Part shown: positions 55,717-64,000 of the stretch, in pieces | Numbering within the stretch: position 1 is the stretch's first letter | How the letters are laid out: every line of letters begins with the position of its first letter | Assembly: GCF_025833875.1 (NCBI RefSeq) | Contig: NZ_JAOYOD010000001.1 | Coordinates: 1,798,001-1,862,000, forward strand | From: Reichenbachiella ulvae | Lineage (GTDB): Bacteria > Bacteroidota > Bacteroidia > Cytophagales > Cyclobacteriaceae | Direction: 5' to 3' | Length of the DNA stretch: 64,000 nucleotides | Translations under genes and position numbers: made by a program | Notes under the pieces: model-generated | Seen by the model: the letters and a program-made list of their open reading frames with translations, nothing else | Told to the model about the DNA's origin: nothing | Databases searched by the model: none

Positions 55717-56298
55717 TCAACTCAATGCTTTTTGGATCAAAGCCAAATCACCCACATCATAATTTAATTTAAGCGCCAGATCATGTCCTTTCTCAGTCAT
55801 TTTCCCCCAGGTCTTTTGCACTATATCAATCACCTTTTCATCCGGGTGCTGTGCGGCAAAATCATGAAAGTAAAACTTCAAGAAGACCAAACAAACTACA
55901 TCTTCTAGCTCCTTAGATTCCTGATCGGTTTTCAGCTTTTTCTTATTGACTAGCTCTACAACTTTTGCAATCGAATCCGATCCAAACCCTTCCTCTTCCA
56001 TCAGACTACTTAGAAGCTCACCATGATAGATCTTCAGCATGGTTCTCCACTTCAGGTATCCTTTGCGATCCATGGGATATTCCGATCGGGGAATGTGCCA
56101 ACGTTTAATATGTTGGCCTCTAGCAGCAATTTGAAGTTCAACTGACGGATTTTCTTTATACGTAGTTAGCATTTCAGTCATTCTTCGTCCATATATCCAC
56201 TCTTTCGGAACCTCACTCCCATCAACTATCTCCTTATTTGGGTCCTCAGCGTTGATTTTGTCTATTTTTTCAAAAACAGCATCCACTTTATTGTTCAT
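55717..56298 (-). CDS. DUF4202 protein of the nitrate assimilation island
   Basis: 193 residues. The family pattern is clear: INAEDPNKEIVDGSEVPKEW, ELQIAARGQHIKRWHIPR and EDVVCLVFLKFYFHDFA. Several His and Asp/Glu residues could bind a metal (an HD-like fold is possible), but no reaction is established. DUF4202 genes commonly accompany nirB. Here the gene is divergent from nirB and shares the TACGTA-bearing control region, so co-regulation with nitrite reduction is likely. Confidence 0.85.
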   Translation of the reverse strand: MNNKVDAVFEKIDKINAEDPNKEIVDGSEVPKEWIYGRRMTEMLTTYKENPSVELQIAARGQHIKRWHIPRSEYPMDRKGYLKWRTMLKIYHGELLSSLMEEEGFGSDSIAKVVELVNKKKLKTDQESKELEDVVCLVFLKFYFHDFAAQHPDEKVIDIVQKTWGKMTEKGHDLALKLNYDVGDLALIQKALS

Positions 56299-56369
56299 AT
56301 CTCAGTCTTAATTATGTAGCACTTTTATTTATCGTTCCTGCCATTTATCAGGTTTTCGTCTAATTTAAT

Positions 56370-56448
56370 TACGTAGTTATTGTGGTTTTTTAAACATTAA
56401 TTACGTAGTTTTGTTACCATAATTGATTTTAATACGTAGTTTTACGTA
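56370..56448. promoter_or_regulatory. Cluster of four TACGTA palindromes upstream of nirB
   Basis: TACGTA occurs at 56370, 56402, 56433 and 56443, at steps of 32, 31 and 10 bp, close to whole helical turns. The first two share the longer context TTAATTACGTAGTT, and all of the first three continue as TACGTAGTT. The cluster lies between the divergent DUF4202 gene and nirB. A -7-like TAGTTTTG overlaps the second copy (56406-56413). It is a probable operator for the regulator encoded at 60802. Confidence 0.7.
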
Positions 56449-56462
56449 ACAAAAAATTCATC

Positions 56463-58955
56463 ATGGAGAAAATAATTGTAATAGGTAATGGTATGGTTGG
56501 CTATAAGTTTTGTGAAAAACTAAGAGCCAAAGCTGACAAGAACAAATTTGAAATCACAGTTTTTGGAGAAGAACCGCATCCAGCCTACGACAGGGTTCAC
56601 CTTAGCGAATACTTTACCAATCCATCAGTCGAGAACCTGGAGATGGCTCCAAGATCCTGGTACGAAGAAAATGACATTGAATTAATCTCTGGAGAAATGA
56701 TCAATCAGATCGACAGAGTAAACAAAACAGTCACTTCCCACAAGGGCACTACCCTCTCCTATGACAAGCTAATTTTGGCAACCGGGTCCAGTGCTTTTGT
56801 CCCTCCAATCAATGGAGTAGAAAAAGAAGGAGTCTTCGTATATAGAACCATCGAAGATCTGGATGCTATCATTGACTATAGCAAGAAGACAAAAAAAGCA
56901 GCTGTTTTAGGAGGAGGTCTTCTAGGTCTGGAGGCAGCTAAGGCCATGATTGACCTTAAACAAGAAACACACGTCATCGAATTTGCTCCTCGTCTGATGC
57001 CGAGACAGTTGGACGAAGCAGGATCAAATGCCCTCATTACCAAAATGGAAGATTTGGGCTTGACTATTCACCTTAATAAAAACACAAAAAATATCTCAGG
57101 AGAGGAAAAAATGACTGGAATGGAGTTTCAGGATGATTCCGAACTTGATGTAGAAATGCTCGTCATCTCAGCAGGTATCAAACCAAGAGACGAGTTGGCT
57201 ACTGCATGTGGCCTGGCTGTAGGACCAAGAGGAGGTATCGTGGTAAATGATCTGTTGCAAACAGACGACACGAACATTTTTGCAATCGGTGAATGTGCAC
57301 TTCACAAAAACATGATCTACGGATTGGTGGCGCCTGGCTATGAAATGGCCGACGTAGTAGTCAATCAATTGATCGGAGACAATGACAAGGCATTCGAAAG
57401 CTATGACATGTCTACTAAGCTGAAACTAATCGGTGTAGATGTTGCCAGCTTTGGTAATGCCATTTGTGAAAACGAAGCACATAAACCTATTGTTTTTGAA
57501 GACAAGCACGCAGGCATCTATAAGAGAATCAACATCTCGGAGGATGGCCAGCGTCTGCTTGGCGGTATTTTAGTAGGTGAGGCAGAGGCTTACAATATGC
57601 TTTTGCAAGTCACACTCAATGGCATGGCACTCCCTCCTCAACCTGAAGACCTGATCCTCGGTAGCCGTGGCGGAGAGGAAGCCAAAATGGAGCTACCTGA
57701 CACAGCACAAATTTGTTCTTGTGAAAACGTAACCAAAGGAGACATTAGTCAGGCGATCATTGACAATGAATATGAGGATCTGGCAGACGTAAAAGCTTGT
57801 ACCAAAGCCGGCACTGGATGTGGCGCTTGTAACCCGATCGTGAAAGATATTTTCAACGATCAATGGGCAAAAATGGGTAAAACCGTCAAAAACGTAATTT
57901 GCGAGCACTTTGACTACACCCGTCAGGAACTTTTGGACATTATAAAAATCAAAAAGATCCAGGACTACAACCAGTTGTTAGACGAATATGGCAAAGGAGA
58001 CGGCTGTGAAACCTGTCGTCCAGCAGTTGCCTCAATCCTAGCCAGTACCTGGAACGAAATGATCCTTGAAAAAGGAAAAGACGCTATACAAGACACCAAC
58101 GACAAATACCTGGCGAACATTCAGAAAGGTGGCTCCTACTCTGTAGTACCAAGAATCCCTGGAGGAGAAATCACCCCTGATAAATTGATCGTAATCGGTG
58201 AAGTAGCAAAAAAATATGACCTCTACACTAAAATCACAGGAGGTCAACGTATCGACCTGTTTGGTGCACAGGTCCACCAGCTACCAGATATCTGGGAGGA
58301 GCTAATCAATGCTGGTTTTGAAAGCGGACACGCCTATGGCAAATCACTGAGAACAGTAAAAAGCTGCGTAGGTTCGACCTGGTGTAGATACGGTCTGCAC
58401 GACTCGGTATCCTTCGCCATCGAGGTAGAAGAAAGATACAGAGGCCTTCGTTCGCCTCACAAATTGAAAAGTGCGGTATCTGGATGTAGAAGAGAATGTG
58501 CAGAAGCGCAGAGTAAAGATTTTGGCATCATAGCTACTGAGGAAGGCTGGAACCTCTACGTATGTGGAAACGGCGGATCCAATCCACAACACGCCCTTCT
58601 TTTGGCCGGAGACATCGACTCAGAAACCTGTTTGAAATACATCGATCGTTTCTTGATGTTTTATATCCGAACAGCCGAACCACTCAACAGAACTTCTACC
58701 TGGCTGAACAAACTCGAAGGCGGAATAGATTACTTGAAGGAAGTAATTGTTGAAGACAGTTTGGGCATTGGTGAAGAACTAGAAAGAGAAATGGACTTCA
58801 TGATCAACACCTACAAATGTGAATGGAAAGAAGTGGTGAACAATCCAGAATTAAGAAAACGATTCACACACTTCGTCAATACGAGCATTCCAGATCCAAC
58901 TATGAAGTTCGAAGAAATGCGTGGACAGAAAAAACCAGTAGAATGGGGTGCATAA
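56463..58955 (+). CDS. nirB: Assimilatory nitrite reductase [NAD(P)H], large subunit
   Basis: 830 residues. An FAD/NAD-binding reductase part (1-290, IIVIGNGMVGYKFCEKL, GGGLLGLEAAKAM) is followed by two BFD-type 2Fe-2S segments (CSCENV...GTGCGAC and GDGCETCRP), a ferredoxin-like sulfite/nitrite reductase half-domain (about 555-620) and the sirohaem/4Fe-4S domain (SCVGSTWCRYG near 634, SGCRRECAEAQ near 672). It reduces nitrite to ammonium in the cytoplasm with six electrons from NAD(P)H. nirD follows after 37 nt. Confidence 0.95.
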   Translation: MEKIIVIGNGMVGYKFCEKLRAKADKNKFEITVFGEEPHPAYDRVHLSEYFTNPSVENLEMAPRSWYEENDIELISGEMINQIDRVNKTVTSHKGTTLSYDKLILATGSSAFVPPINGVEKEGVFVYRTIEDLDAIIDYSKKTKKAAVLGGGLLGLEAAKAMIDLKQETHVIEFAPRLMPRQLDEAGSNALITKMEDLGLTIHLNKNTKNISGEEKMTGMEFQDDSELDVEMLVISAGIKPRDELATACGLAVGPRGGIVVNDLLQTDDTNIFAIGECALHKNMIYGLVAPGYEMADVVVNQLIGDNDKAFESYDMSTKLKLIGVDVASFGNAICENEAHKPIVFEDKHAGIYKRINISEDGQRLLGGILVGEAEAYNMLLQVTLNGMALPPQPEDLILGSRGGEEAKMELPDTAQICSCENVTKGDISQAIIDNEYEDLADVKACTKAGTGCGACNPIVKDIFNDQWAKMGKTVKNVICEHFDYTRQELLDIIKIKKIQDYNQLLDEYGKGDGCETCRPAVASILASTWNEMILEKGKDAIQDTNDKYLANIQKGGSYSVVPRIPGGEITPDKLIVIGEVAKKYDLYTKITGGQRIDLFGAQVHQLPDIWEELINAGFESGHAYGKSLRTVKSCVGSTWCRYGLHDSVSFAIEVEERYRGLRSPHKLKSAVSGCRRECAEAQSKDFGIIATEEGWNLYVCGNGGSNPQHALLLAGDIDSETCLKYIDRFLMFYIRTAEPLNRTSTWLNKLEGGIDYLKEVIVEDSLGIGEELEREMDFMINTYKCEWKEVVNNPELRKRFTHFVNTSIPDPTMKFEEMRGQKKPVEWGA

Positions 58956-58992
58956 CCCCTTTCTACAAGAGAAATTAGATAAAAAATTCAAG

Positions 58993-59370
58993 ATGACAGA
59001 TACAGTTTTGGAATATAAAAGTGTAAAACCTGAAGAGGTAAAAGAATGGTACAAGGCCGCTGAAGTAGATGCCTTTCCTGAAAATGCTGGAGCAGCTATA
59101 GAATACAAAGGACTGCAGATAGCTGTTTACAATTTCACCAGACGAAGCGAGTGGTTTGCCAGTCAGAATCTTTGCCCTCACAAGAAGCAAATGATTTTGT
59201 CGCGAGGCATGTTAGGCACCGAAGGAGAAGAACCAAAAGTGGCATGCCCTTTCCATAAAAAGACTTTTAGCCTCCAATCCGGCAAAAATCTGAATGGAGA
59301 TGAGTGTGACTTAGCCACTTACCCCGTTAAAATTGAAGACGGGTATGTTTACGTAGGATTTTCACACTAA
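58993..59370 (+). CDS. nirD: Nitrite reductase small subunit, Rieske type
   Basis: 125 residues from the ATG at 58993 (a GTG at 58948 lies inside nirB). It is a Rieske-like domain with both ligand pairs, NLCPHKKQ (C-x-H) and ACPFHKKTF (C-x2-H), so it probably carries a 2Fe-2S cluster, unlike E. coli NirD which lacks these residues. It partners NirB. Confidence 0.92.
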   Translation: MTDTVLEYKSVKPEEVKEWYKAAEVDAFPENAGAAIEYKGLQIAVYNFTRRSEWFASQNLCPHKKQMILSRGMLGTEGEEPKVACPFHKKTFSLQSGKNLNGDECDLATYPVKIEDGYVYVGFSH

Positions 59371-59414
59371 GCTGCGTAATTTCACCTAATATTGCAGTCT
59401 AGACTAGATTATAA

Positions 59415-60794
59415 TTGAGAACTACAAAAACATTAAAACAACTCGGTTACACAGGCCTGGCCTCCTTTATAGGAGTGGTTGCTGCTATTCTCATTGGGCA
59501 ATATTACATACTTACCTATAGTCAGGAGAAGAGTGGTCTGATTGATCAGGAAATCATCTTTATCATTTTAATCTCCGGGTTGATCGCATTGGTGTTTTTT
59601 GGCTTATTATATCCTAAATATCGACAAATTTATGGATCATATAAGCAACTGATCGCCTCTGAAGGTGATGCTAAAACCATGGCTTCTCAGGTTTCGAAAT
59701 TATACGATGAACTGGGCCGTTCCTACCAGGATTTAGAATCTACCAAGCACCATCCCGAAGAACTATCCATATTTATGAAGATGAATATGGATGGTGAGAT
59801 AGAGCATCTTTCGGAGAAGTTTAGGGAAGTGATGGCGCTGGAATCTAGCGATCATGTTGAAAACTTTTACGAATGGCTTCATAGCCAGTCCTATAGAGAA
59901 GATTTTACCTCTCAGGTCAAGGATTTGACTCAACAAAAAGAGTCATGGAACGGAGAGATAAAAGTATGTAATGAAGACGGAGATTTTGTTTGGATGGATT
60001 TGGTCATACAGCCTGTCCCTACCAATACCCGCAAAAACGAATATGCCCTCCTCGTGATCGGAAGAGATGCTACCGACATCATAGAGGCGAAGCAAATGTC
60101 AAGAGAGATCAACTTGGAGTTGGTTGACAAACGCGTAAAAGAACAGCAATATCGATCCGTTTTGATCCTGGAAGGCCAGGAAGAAGAAAGAAAGAGAATA
60201 GCTCAGGAAATCCACGATGGCATTGGCCAAATGCTGACTGGACTCAAACTGAATCTGGAAGGAATCGTGACTTCTAGTTCTCCGCACATGAGACAAAGAA
60301 TGAGTGATGCCAAGCATTTGATGAAAAGCATCATTAAAGAGGTTCGAAGAGTCTCATTTAACCTCGCTCCTAGTAGTCTCGTTGATTTTGGCATTGTGCC
60401 TGCTTTGAAAAAGATAAGTCAGGAAACCACCGCATTGACTACCACCAAAGTAACCTTCACGAACAAAACAGGTTTCATTAATAGATTGGATGGGAATGTT
60501 GAAACCAATCTCTACAGAATCGTTCAAGAAGCTGTAAACAATGGTATTAAATATGCCAAAGCAGACGAGATCAACATTATACTGAATCATACTGTTTCAC
60601 AATTAGAAATCAGAGTTCAGGATAATGGCAAAGGATTTGATATAAAAAAATTGGAAAACGTGGGGCATTTTGGAGCCTCTGGTCATGGTATATATAACAT
60701 GAAAGAAAGAGCTGCCTATGTCAATGCCACCTTTGATATAGAAACGGAAATAGGAAAAGGAACTACCGTGATTATTAAACTACCGTTAACATAA
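59415..60794 (+). CDS. NarX/NreB-like sensor histidine kinase with PAS domain
   Basis: 459 residues from a TTG start. Two N-terminal membrane helices (LASFIGVVAAILIGQYYIL, IIFIILISGLIALVFFGLLY) are separated by only about 15 residues, so there is no periplasmic sensor. A PAS-like domain (about 120-230), HisKA_3 (His near 266 in RIAQEIHDGIGQMLTGL) and HATPase_c (EAVNNGIKYAKA, DNGKGFD, GHGIYNMKERA) follow. It probably senses an internal signal (nitrate, nitrite or redox state) and phosphorylates the regulator 7 nt downstream. Confidence 0.92.
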   Translation: MRTTKTLKQLGYTGLASFIGVVAAILIGQYYILTYSQEKSGLIDQEIIFIILISGLIALVFFGLLYPKYRQIYGSYKQLIASEGDAKTMASQVSKLYDELGRSYQDLESTKHHPEELSIFMKMNMDGEIEHLSEKFREVMALESSDHVENFYEWLHSQSYREDFTSQVKDLTQQKESWNGEIKVCNEDGDFVWMDLVIQPVPTNTRKNEYALLVIGRDATDIIEAKQMSREINLELVDKRVKEQQYRSVLILEGQEEERKRIAQEIHDGIGQMLTGLKLNLEGIVTSSSPHMRQRMSDAKHLMKSIIKEVRRVSFNLAPSSLVDFGIVPALKKISQETTALTTTKVTFTNKTGFINRLDGNVETNLYRIVQEAVNNGIKYAKADEINIILNHTVSQLEIRVQDNGKGFDIKKLENVGHFGASGHGIYNMKERAAYVNATFDIETEIGKGTTVIIKLPLT

Positions 60795-60801
60795 GCCACC
60801 T

Positions 60802-61476
60802 ATGAGTAAAATAAGAGTCATATTAGCTGATGATCACGTCATTGTGAGAAATGGAATTAAAATATTACTGGAAAGTAATGGAGACGTAGACGTGATCGCT
60901 GAGGCTTCTAATGGAGAAGAGGCCCTGGAAAAAGCCCGATTGCTCAAACCAGATATATTAATATCAGACATAAAAATGCCAATCATGAATGGCATAGAAG
61001 CAACAGCCAAACTAAAGGAATATGCTCCTGAGACCAAGGCTTTGATACTATCCATGCATGATGATGAGGAATATATTATCAAATCTATCGAAAGCGGAGC
61101 TGCAGGTTATCTACTCAAAGACACTACAAAAGAGGAATTCTCCAAAGCACTGCATGCTGTTTTGGACGGACAAAAGTATTTCAGCGGGGACATCTCCAAC
61201 ATCCTGGTCAATTCCTACCTGAACATCAAGGATGGAAAGCCAGTAAGCAATAGAAACAATCAGCCTGAAAATGACTACCACATCACCAAAAGAGAAAAGC
61301 AAATCTTACAATTGGTGTATGAGGGCAATAGCAACAAAGACATAGCAGAGCAGCTGGGTAAAAGCGTAAGAACCATCGAAACGCATCGCTTCAACATCAT
61401 GAAGAAATTGGGTGTTTCTAACATCACCGAATTGATCAGAAAGATAGACGCTGAACCCTATATCACAGCTGGATAA
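60802..61476 (+). CDS. NarL/FixJ-type response regulator of the nitrate island
   Basis: 224 residues. A receiver (VILADDHVIVRNGIKILLES, phospho-acceptor in PDILISDIKMPIMNG, Lys in GYLLKDTTKEE) is followed by a LuxR-type HTH (ITKREKQILQLVYEGNSNKD, QLGKSVRTIETHRFNIMKKL). It is encoded between nirBD and the nitrate reductase gene and is the obvious candidate to bind the TACGTA sites at both promoters. Confidence 0.94.
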   Translation: MSKIRVILADDHVIVRNGIKILLESNGDVDVIAEASNGEEALEKARLLKPDILISDIKMPIMNGIEATAKLKEYAPETKALILSMHDDEEYIIKSIESGAAGYLLKDTTKEEFSKALHAVLDGQKYFSGDISNILVNSYLNIKDGKPVSNRNNQPENDYHITKREKQILQLVYEGNSNKDIAEQLGKSVRTIETHRFNIMKKLGVSNITELIRKIDAEPYITAG

Positions 61477-61500
61477 AGAAACCGTCTTAATTAATTATTT

Positions 61501-61536
61501 AAAGGCATTGGTACATATTAGATCAATGCCTTTTTT
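61501..61536 (+). terminator. Terminator after the response regulator
   Basis: AAAGGCATTG pairs with CAATGCCTTT around a 14-nt loop, followed by TTTTCTTTT. It separates the nirBD-kinase-regulator unit from the nitrate reductase transcript. Confidence 0.88.
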
Positions 61537-61602
61537 CTTTTACTACCTCCTAATTCCTGGTTAGAGCCCTACTACTTAAAATTTGGGCTGCCAATCGATA
61601 AT

Positions 61603-61673
61603 TACGTAGAACAAGACCGTTTTTATGACTTTTCGCATATTTATTACGTAGTTGCAAACATATTTTTTACGTA
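61603..61673. promoter_or_regulatory. Cluster of three TACGTA palindromes upstream of the nitrate reductase
   Basis: TACGTA at 61603, 61645 and 61668 (steps 42 and 23 bp), in contexts ATAATTACGTAGAAC and TTATTACGTAGTTGC like those before nirB. The last copy is centred about 46 bp before the predicted start of transcription, a usual activator position. Confidence 0.7.
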
Positions 61674-61702
61674 TCAATACTTATTTTATAATTGACTTAC
61701 TG

Positions 61703-61710
61703 TATATTTG
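61703..61710 (+). promoter_or_regulatory. -7 element of the nitrate reductase promoter
   Basis: TATATTTG matches TAnnTTTG exactly. The -33 position (61681-61683) reads TTA, without the usual TTG, which fits a promoter needing an activator. The leader to the ATG is about 60 nt. Confidence 0.6.
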
Positions 61711-61775
61711 TAATCATAGAAACAGACAGCAAATTGTCTGTTGAATAACGAAGCAACTACTTATTCAAATTCAAT

Positions 61776-64000
61776 ATGAGTTCTACTTTCAAATACCGAA
61801 ATAGCACTAAGGCGAAAACTACTTGTTCATATTGTGGGGTCGGCTGTGGTATAGAGGTTTCAGTTGATAAGAAAGGCAAAATAGAACTCGAAGGTATAGA
61901 GGACCATCCCGTCAGTAGAGGTATGCTATGTTCGAAGGGCAGAAACCTGAACTACGTAGTTCAAGATCAGACCGACAGACTGATGTATCCACAGATGAGA
62001 TGGTCCAAATACCACCCACTTGAAAGAGTAGACTGGGATACGGCAATAGACCGTGCTGCAGCTGTATTCAAAACCTTCATCGAAAAGCATGGGCCGGATT
62101 CAGTAGGCTTCTATGTTTCGGGGCAATGTTTGACAGAGGAATATTATCTAGTCAACAAGCTGACCAAAGGCTATATAGGTACTAACAATGTGGACACCAA
62201 CAGCCGACTATGTATGAGTTCGGCGGTGATGGGCTATGTCAAAACACTGGGAGAAGATTCAGTCCCGATTTCATATGAAGACATAGAATTAGCGGACACT
62301 TTTCTAATCGCTGGAGCCAACCCTGCATGGTGTCACCCTATCCTTTTTAGAAGAATAGAGGCGCACAAAGAGAAAAATCCTGACACAAAAATCATCGTCA
62401 TTGATCCTCGGGTTACAGACAGTTGTTCATTGGCAGATCTACATCTGCAATTGAGACCAGGTACAGACATTACTCTGCTACAGGCCATTGGACGAGTATT
62501 GATTGAAGAGGGCAATATCGATTTAGACTTTATTCAAAATCATGCAGATGGTTTTGACAGTTACAAAGAAGAAGTAATGAGCACCTCACTAGAGGATGCT
62601 TCTAAAATATGTGATGTTAGCATCGACGACATCAAACTAGCTGCCAGCTACATCGGCAATGCAAAGGCATACTTGTCCATGTGGACTATGGGGCTCAACC
62701 AAAGTACGCAAGGAGTCAACAACAACCTGGCCCTGATCAACCTTAATTTGATCACCGGTCAAATTGGCAAACCAGGCGCAGGACCATTCTCTCTTACGGG
62801 ACAGCCCAATGCCATGGGAGGACGTGAGGTGGGTGGTATGGCATCCTTACTCGCTGCGCACAGAAAGCAAGCAAGTCCAGAAGACAGACAAGAAGTAGCC
62901 AACTTTTGGGGAGTGGATTCAGTCCCTGACAAGCCAGGCCTGACTGCCACGCAAATGTTCGACGCATTGGACTCAGGTGAGCTCAAAGCCATTTGGATCA
63001 TATGCACCAACCCATCGGTAAGTATGCCTGATGCCAATTTGGTAGATCGAGCCATGAAGAAAGCCAAATTTGTAGTGGTTCAGGACATTTCTAGTCGATC
63101 GGATACTGTCAAATATGCTGATCTGATTTTACCTGCAGCAGGATGGCTGGAAAAGGAAGGTACGATGACGAATTCTGAACGTCGCATTTCTTATTTGCCC
63201 AAAATGGTTGACGCTCCAGGAGAAGCATTGGCAGATTCAGAAATCCTGATTCGTTTTGCCAAAAAAATGGGCTATCCGGGATTTGAATTCAAAAACGAGG
63301 AAGAAGTATATAAGGAACACTGTCAACTCACGAAAGGTACCAATATTGACATTTCGGGGCTGAACTATGACCGACTGAAAAATGAAGGGAGTGTACAATG
63401 GCCTGTACCTAGTGAGACACACCCTGGAACCCCTCGCCTATTTACCGACAAGAAATTTTATACACCCAACCAAAAAGCTCAAATCCTAACAACGGGCGTT
63501 TCCAATGAAGCAGATATGCTTTCTCAGGATTTTCCACTGGTTTTGACCACTGGTAGAATCAGAGATCAATGGCATACCATGACGCGCTCTGGCAAAGTCA
63601 GCAAGCTAAACAAGCATATCTCCAAACCTTATTTGGAGATTCATCCGTCAGATGCAGCAGAACGCGGAATTAAAAATGGCGATTCGGTATTGATATCTGG
63701 TGCCAGAGGAGAGGTGAGAGTAAATGCTACAGTTACCGAAAACATAAAAAAGGGAGTTGTTTTCCTCCCTATGCATTGGGGAAAGTTGATGGGTAGCGAG
63801 TTCGGAAGAGCCAACAACCTCACCAACAAAGCCTTTGACCCAATCTCCAAACAGCCTGGGTTTAAATACTCTGCAGTAGAGGTCAAAAAATACAAAAAGC
63901 CAAAACAAAAAATAGTGATCGTGGGTGCTGGAGCAGCGGCTTATCGCTTCTTGAACACCTACCGTTCGCTCAATGAAGAAGACGAAATCCACGTTTTCTC
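61776..64000 (+). CDS. nasA: Assimilatory nitrate reductase (molybdopterin), fused to FAD/NAD-binding domain, partial
   Basis: 741 residues are visible and the frame is open at the window end. The N-terminal 4Fe-4S site is Cys17, Cys20, Cys24 and Cys52 (CSYCGVGC, GMLCSKG), and the Mo ligand is Cys146 in NSRLCMSSAV. Bis-MGD-binding stretches follow (LIAGANPAWCHP, IIVIDPR, GQIGKPGAGPFSLTGQ) and a dinucleotide-binding C-terminal domain (LTTGRIRDQWHTMTRSGKVS). At about residue 707 a basic linker (VEVKKYKKPKQK) leads into a Rossmann motif, IVIVGAGAAAYRFLN, resembling the NirB reductase part. So nitrate reductase and its NAD(P)H-oxidising module are probably one polypeptide. It reduces nitrate to nitrite. 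Confidence 0.93.
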   Translation, partial: MSSTFKYRNSTKAKTTCSYCGVGCGIEVSVDKKGKIELEGIEDHPVSRGMLCSKGRNLNYVVQDQTDRLMYPQMRWSKYHPLERVDWDTAIDRAAAVFKTFIEKHGPDSVGFYVSGQCLTEEYYLVNKLTKGYIGTNNVDTNSRLCMSSAVMGYVKTLGEDSVPISYEDIELADTFLIAGANPAWCHPILFRRIEAHKEKNPDTKIIVIDPRVTDSCSLADLHLQLRPGTDITLLQAIGRVLIEEGNIDLDFIQNHADGFDSYKEEVMSTSLEDASKICDVSIDDIKLAASYIGNAKAYLSMWTMGLNQSTQGVNNNLALINLNLITGQIGKPGAGPFSLTGQPNAMGGREVGGMASLLAAHRKQASPEDRQEVANFWGVDSVPDKPGLTATQMFDALDSGELKAIWIICTNPSVSMPDANLVDRAMKKAKFVVVQDISSRSDTVKYADLILPAAGWLEKEGTMTNSERRISYLPKMVDAPGEALADSEILIRFAKKMGYPGFEFKNEEEVYKEHCQLTKGTNIDISGLNYDRLKNEGSVQWPVPSETHPGTPRLFTDKKFYTPNQKAQILTTGVSNEADMLSQDFPLVLTTGRIRDQWHTMTRSGKVSKLNKHISKPYLEIHPSDAAERGIKNGDSVLISGARGEVRVNATVTENIKKGVVFLPMHWGKLMGSEFGRANNLTNKAFDPISKQPGFKYSAVEVKKYKKPKQKIVIVGAGAAAYRFLNTYRSLNEEDEIHVF

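Noticed and set aside
59350..59355. TACGTA before the histidine kinase gene as a regulatory site
   Set aside because: It is a single copy within the nirD coding sequence (codons for Tyr-Val). Isolated copies also occur in other genes (for example 52043 and 58557), as expected by chance.

Overview
The window is a chromosomal stretch of a Bacteroidota bacterium, most probably a member of the order Cytophagales. The evidence is a GldA/F/G-type ABC cluster, a giant secreted protein with a type IX secretion C-terminal domain, the bacillithiol gene bshB1, a short primary sigma factor, and promoters of the Bacteroidota type (TAnnTTTG at -7). I cannot name the genus from the sequence alone.

Layout. 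1-670 is the 5' part of a secreted subtilisin-like protease. 864-6872 is a tight operon: miaB, a sigma-54-type activator, an LptE-like lipoprotein, a long charge-block protein and secG. A TonB-dependent receptor, a tandem-ATPase ABC protein and an FtsX/MacB-type permease follow. 13486-17599 (minus) is a GldA-GldF-GldG-DUF4340 transporter cluster. Next come a MazG-like pyrophosphohydrolase, an NSS transporter with a 35-residue MetS-like partner, a YceI protein, an NhaC antiporter, a MOSC protein, an ADP-ribosylglycohydrolase lipoprotein and an LD-carboxypeptidase. The translation operon infC-rpmI-rplT (minus) is divergent from acpP-fabF-rnc-nadE. nadE is followed at once by an Xre/DUF2384-RES toxin-antitoxin pair. 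smc and a 2,339-residue repeat protein occupy 33.0-43.7 kb. A histidine kinase/response regulator pair, a HEAT-like protein and two proteins of unknown function follow. 48.7-49.4 kb is non-coding and holds a 23-bp-periodic repeat array, a CAU-anticodon tRNA and a fragmented tRNA copy. A HAD phosphatase, a site-2-type protease, bshB1, a LysM/M23 peptidase, trxB and rpoD come next.

The right end (55.7-64.0 kb) is a nitrate/nitrite assimilation island: a DUF4202 gene, nirB, nirD, a NarX/NreB-like kinase, a NarL-type regulator, and an assimilatory nitrate reductase whose C-terminus runs into a fused FAD/NAD-binding module cut by the window edge. The promoter regions of nirB and of the nitrate reductase both carry clusters of the palindrome TACGTA, mostly at helical-turn spacing. 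That is the best candidate here for an undescribed regulon signal, with the response regulator encoded between them as the likely binder.

Other points for a second look are the 23-bp array beside the tRNA, the AUC (or other non-AUG) start of infC, the missing canonical start of rnc, the perfectly placed inverted repeat ahead of the RES toxin operon next to nadE, the two-type repeat grammar of the giant adhesin-like protein, and a 175-nt antisense overlap between the site-2 protease gene and bshB1.
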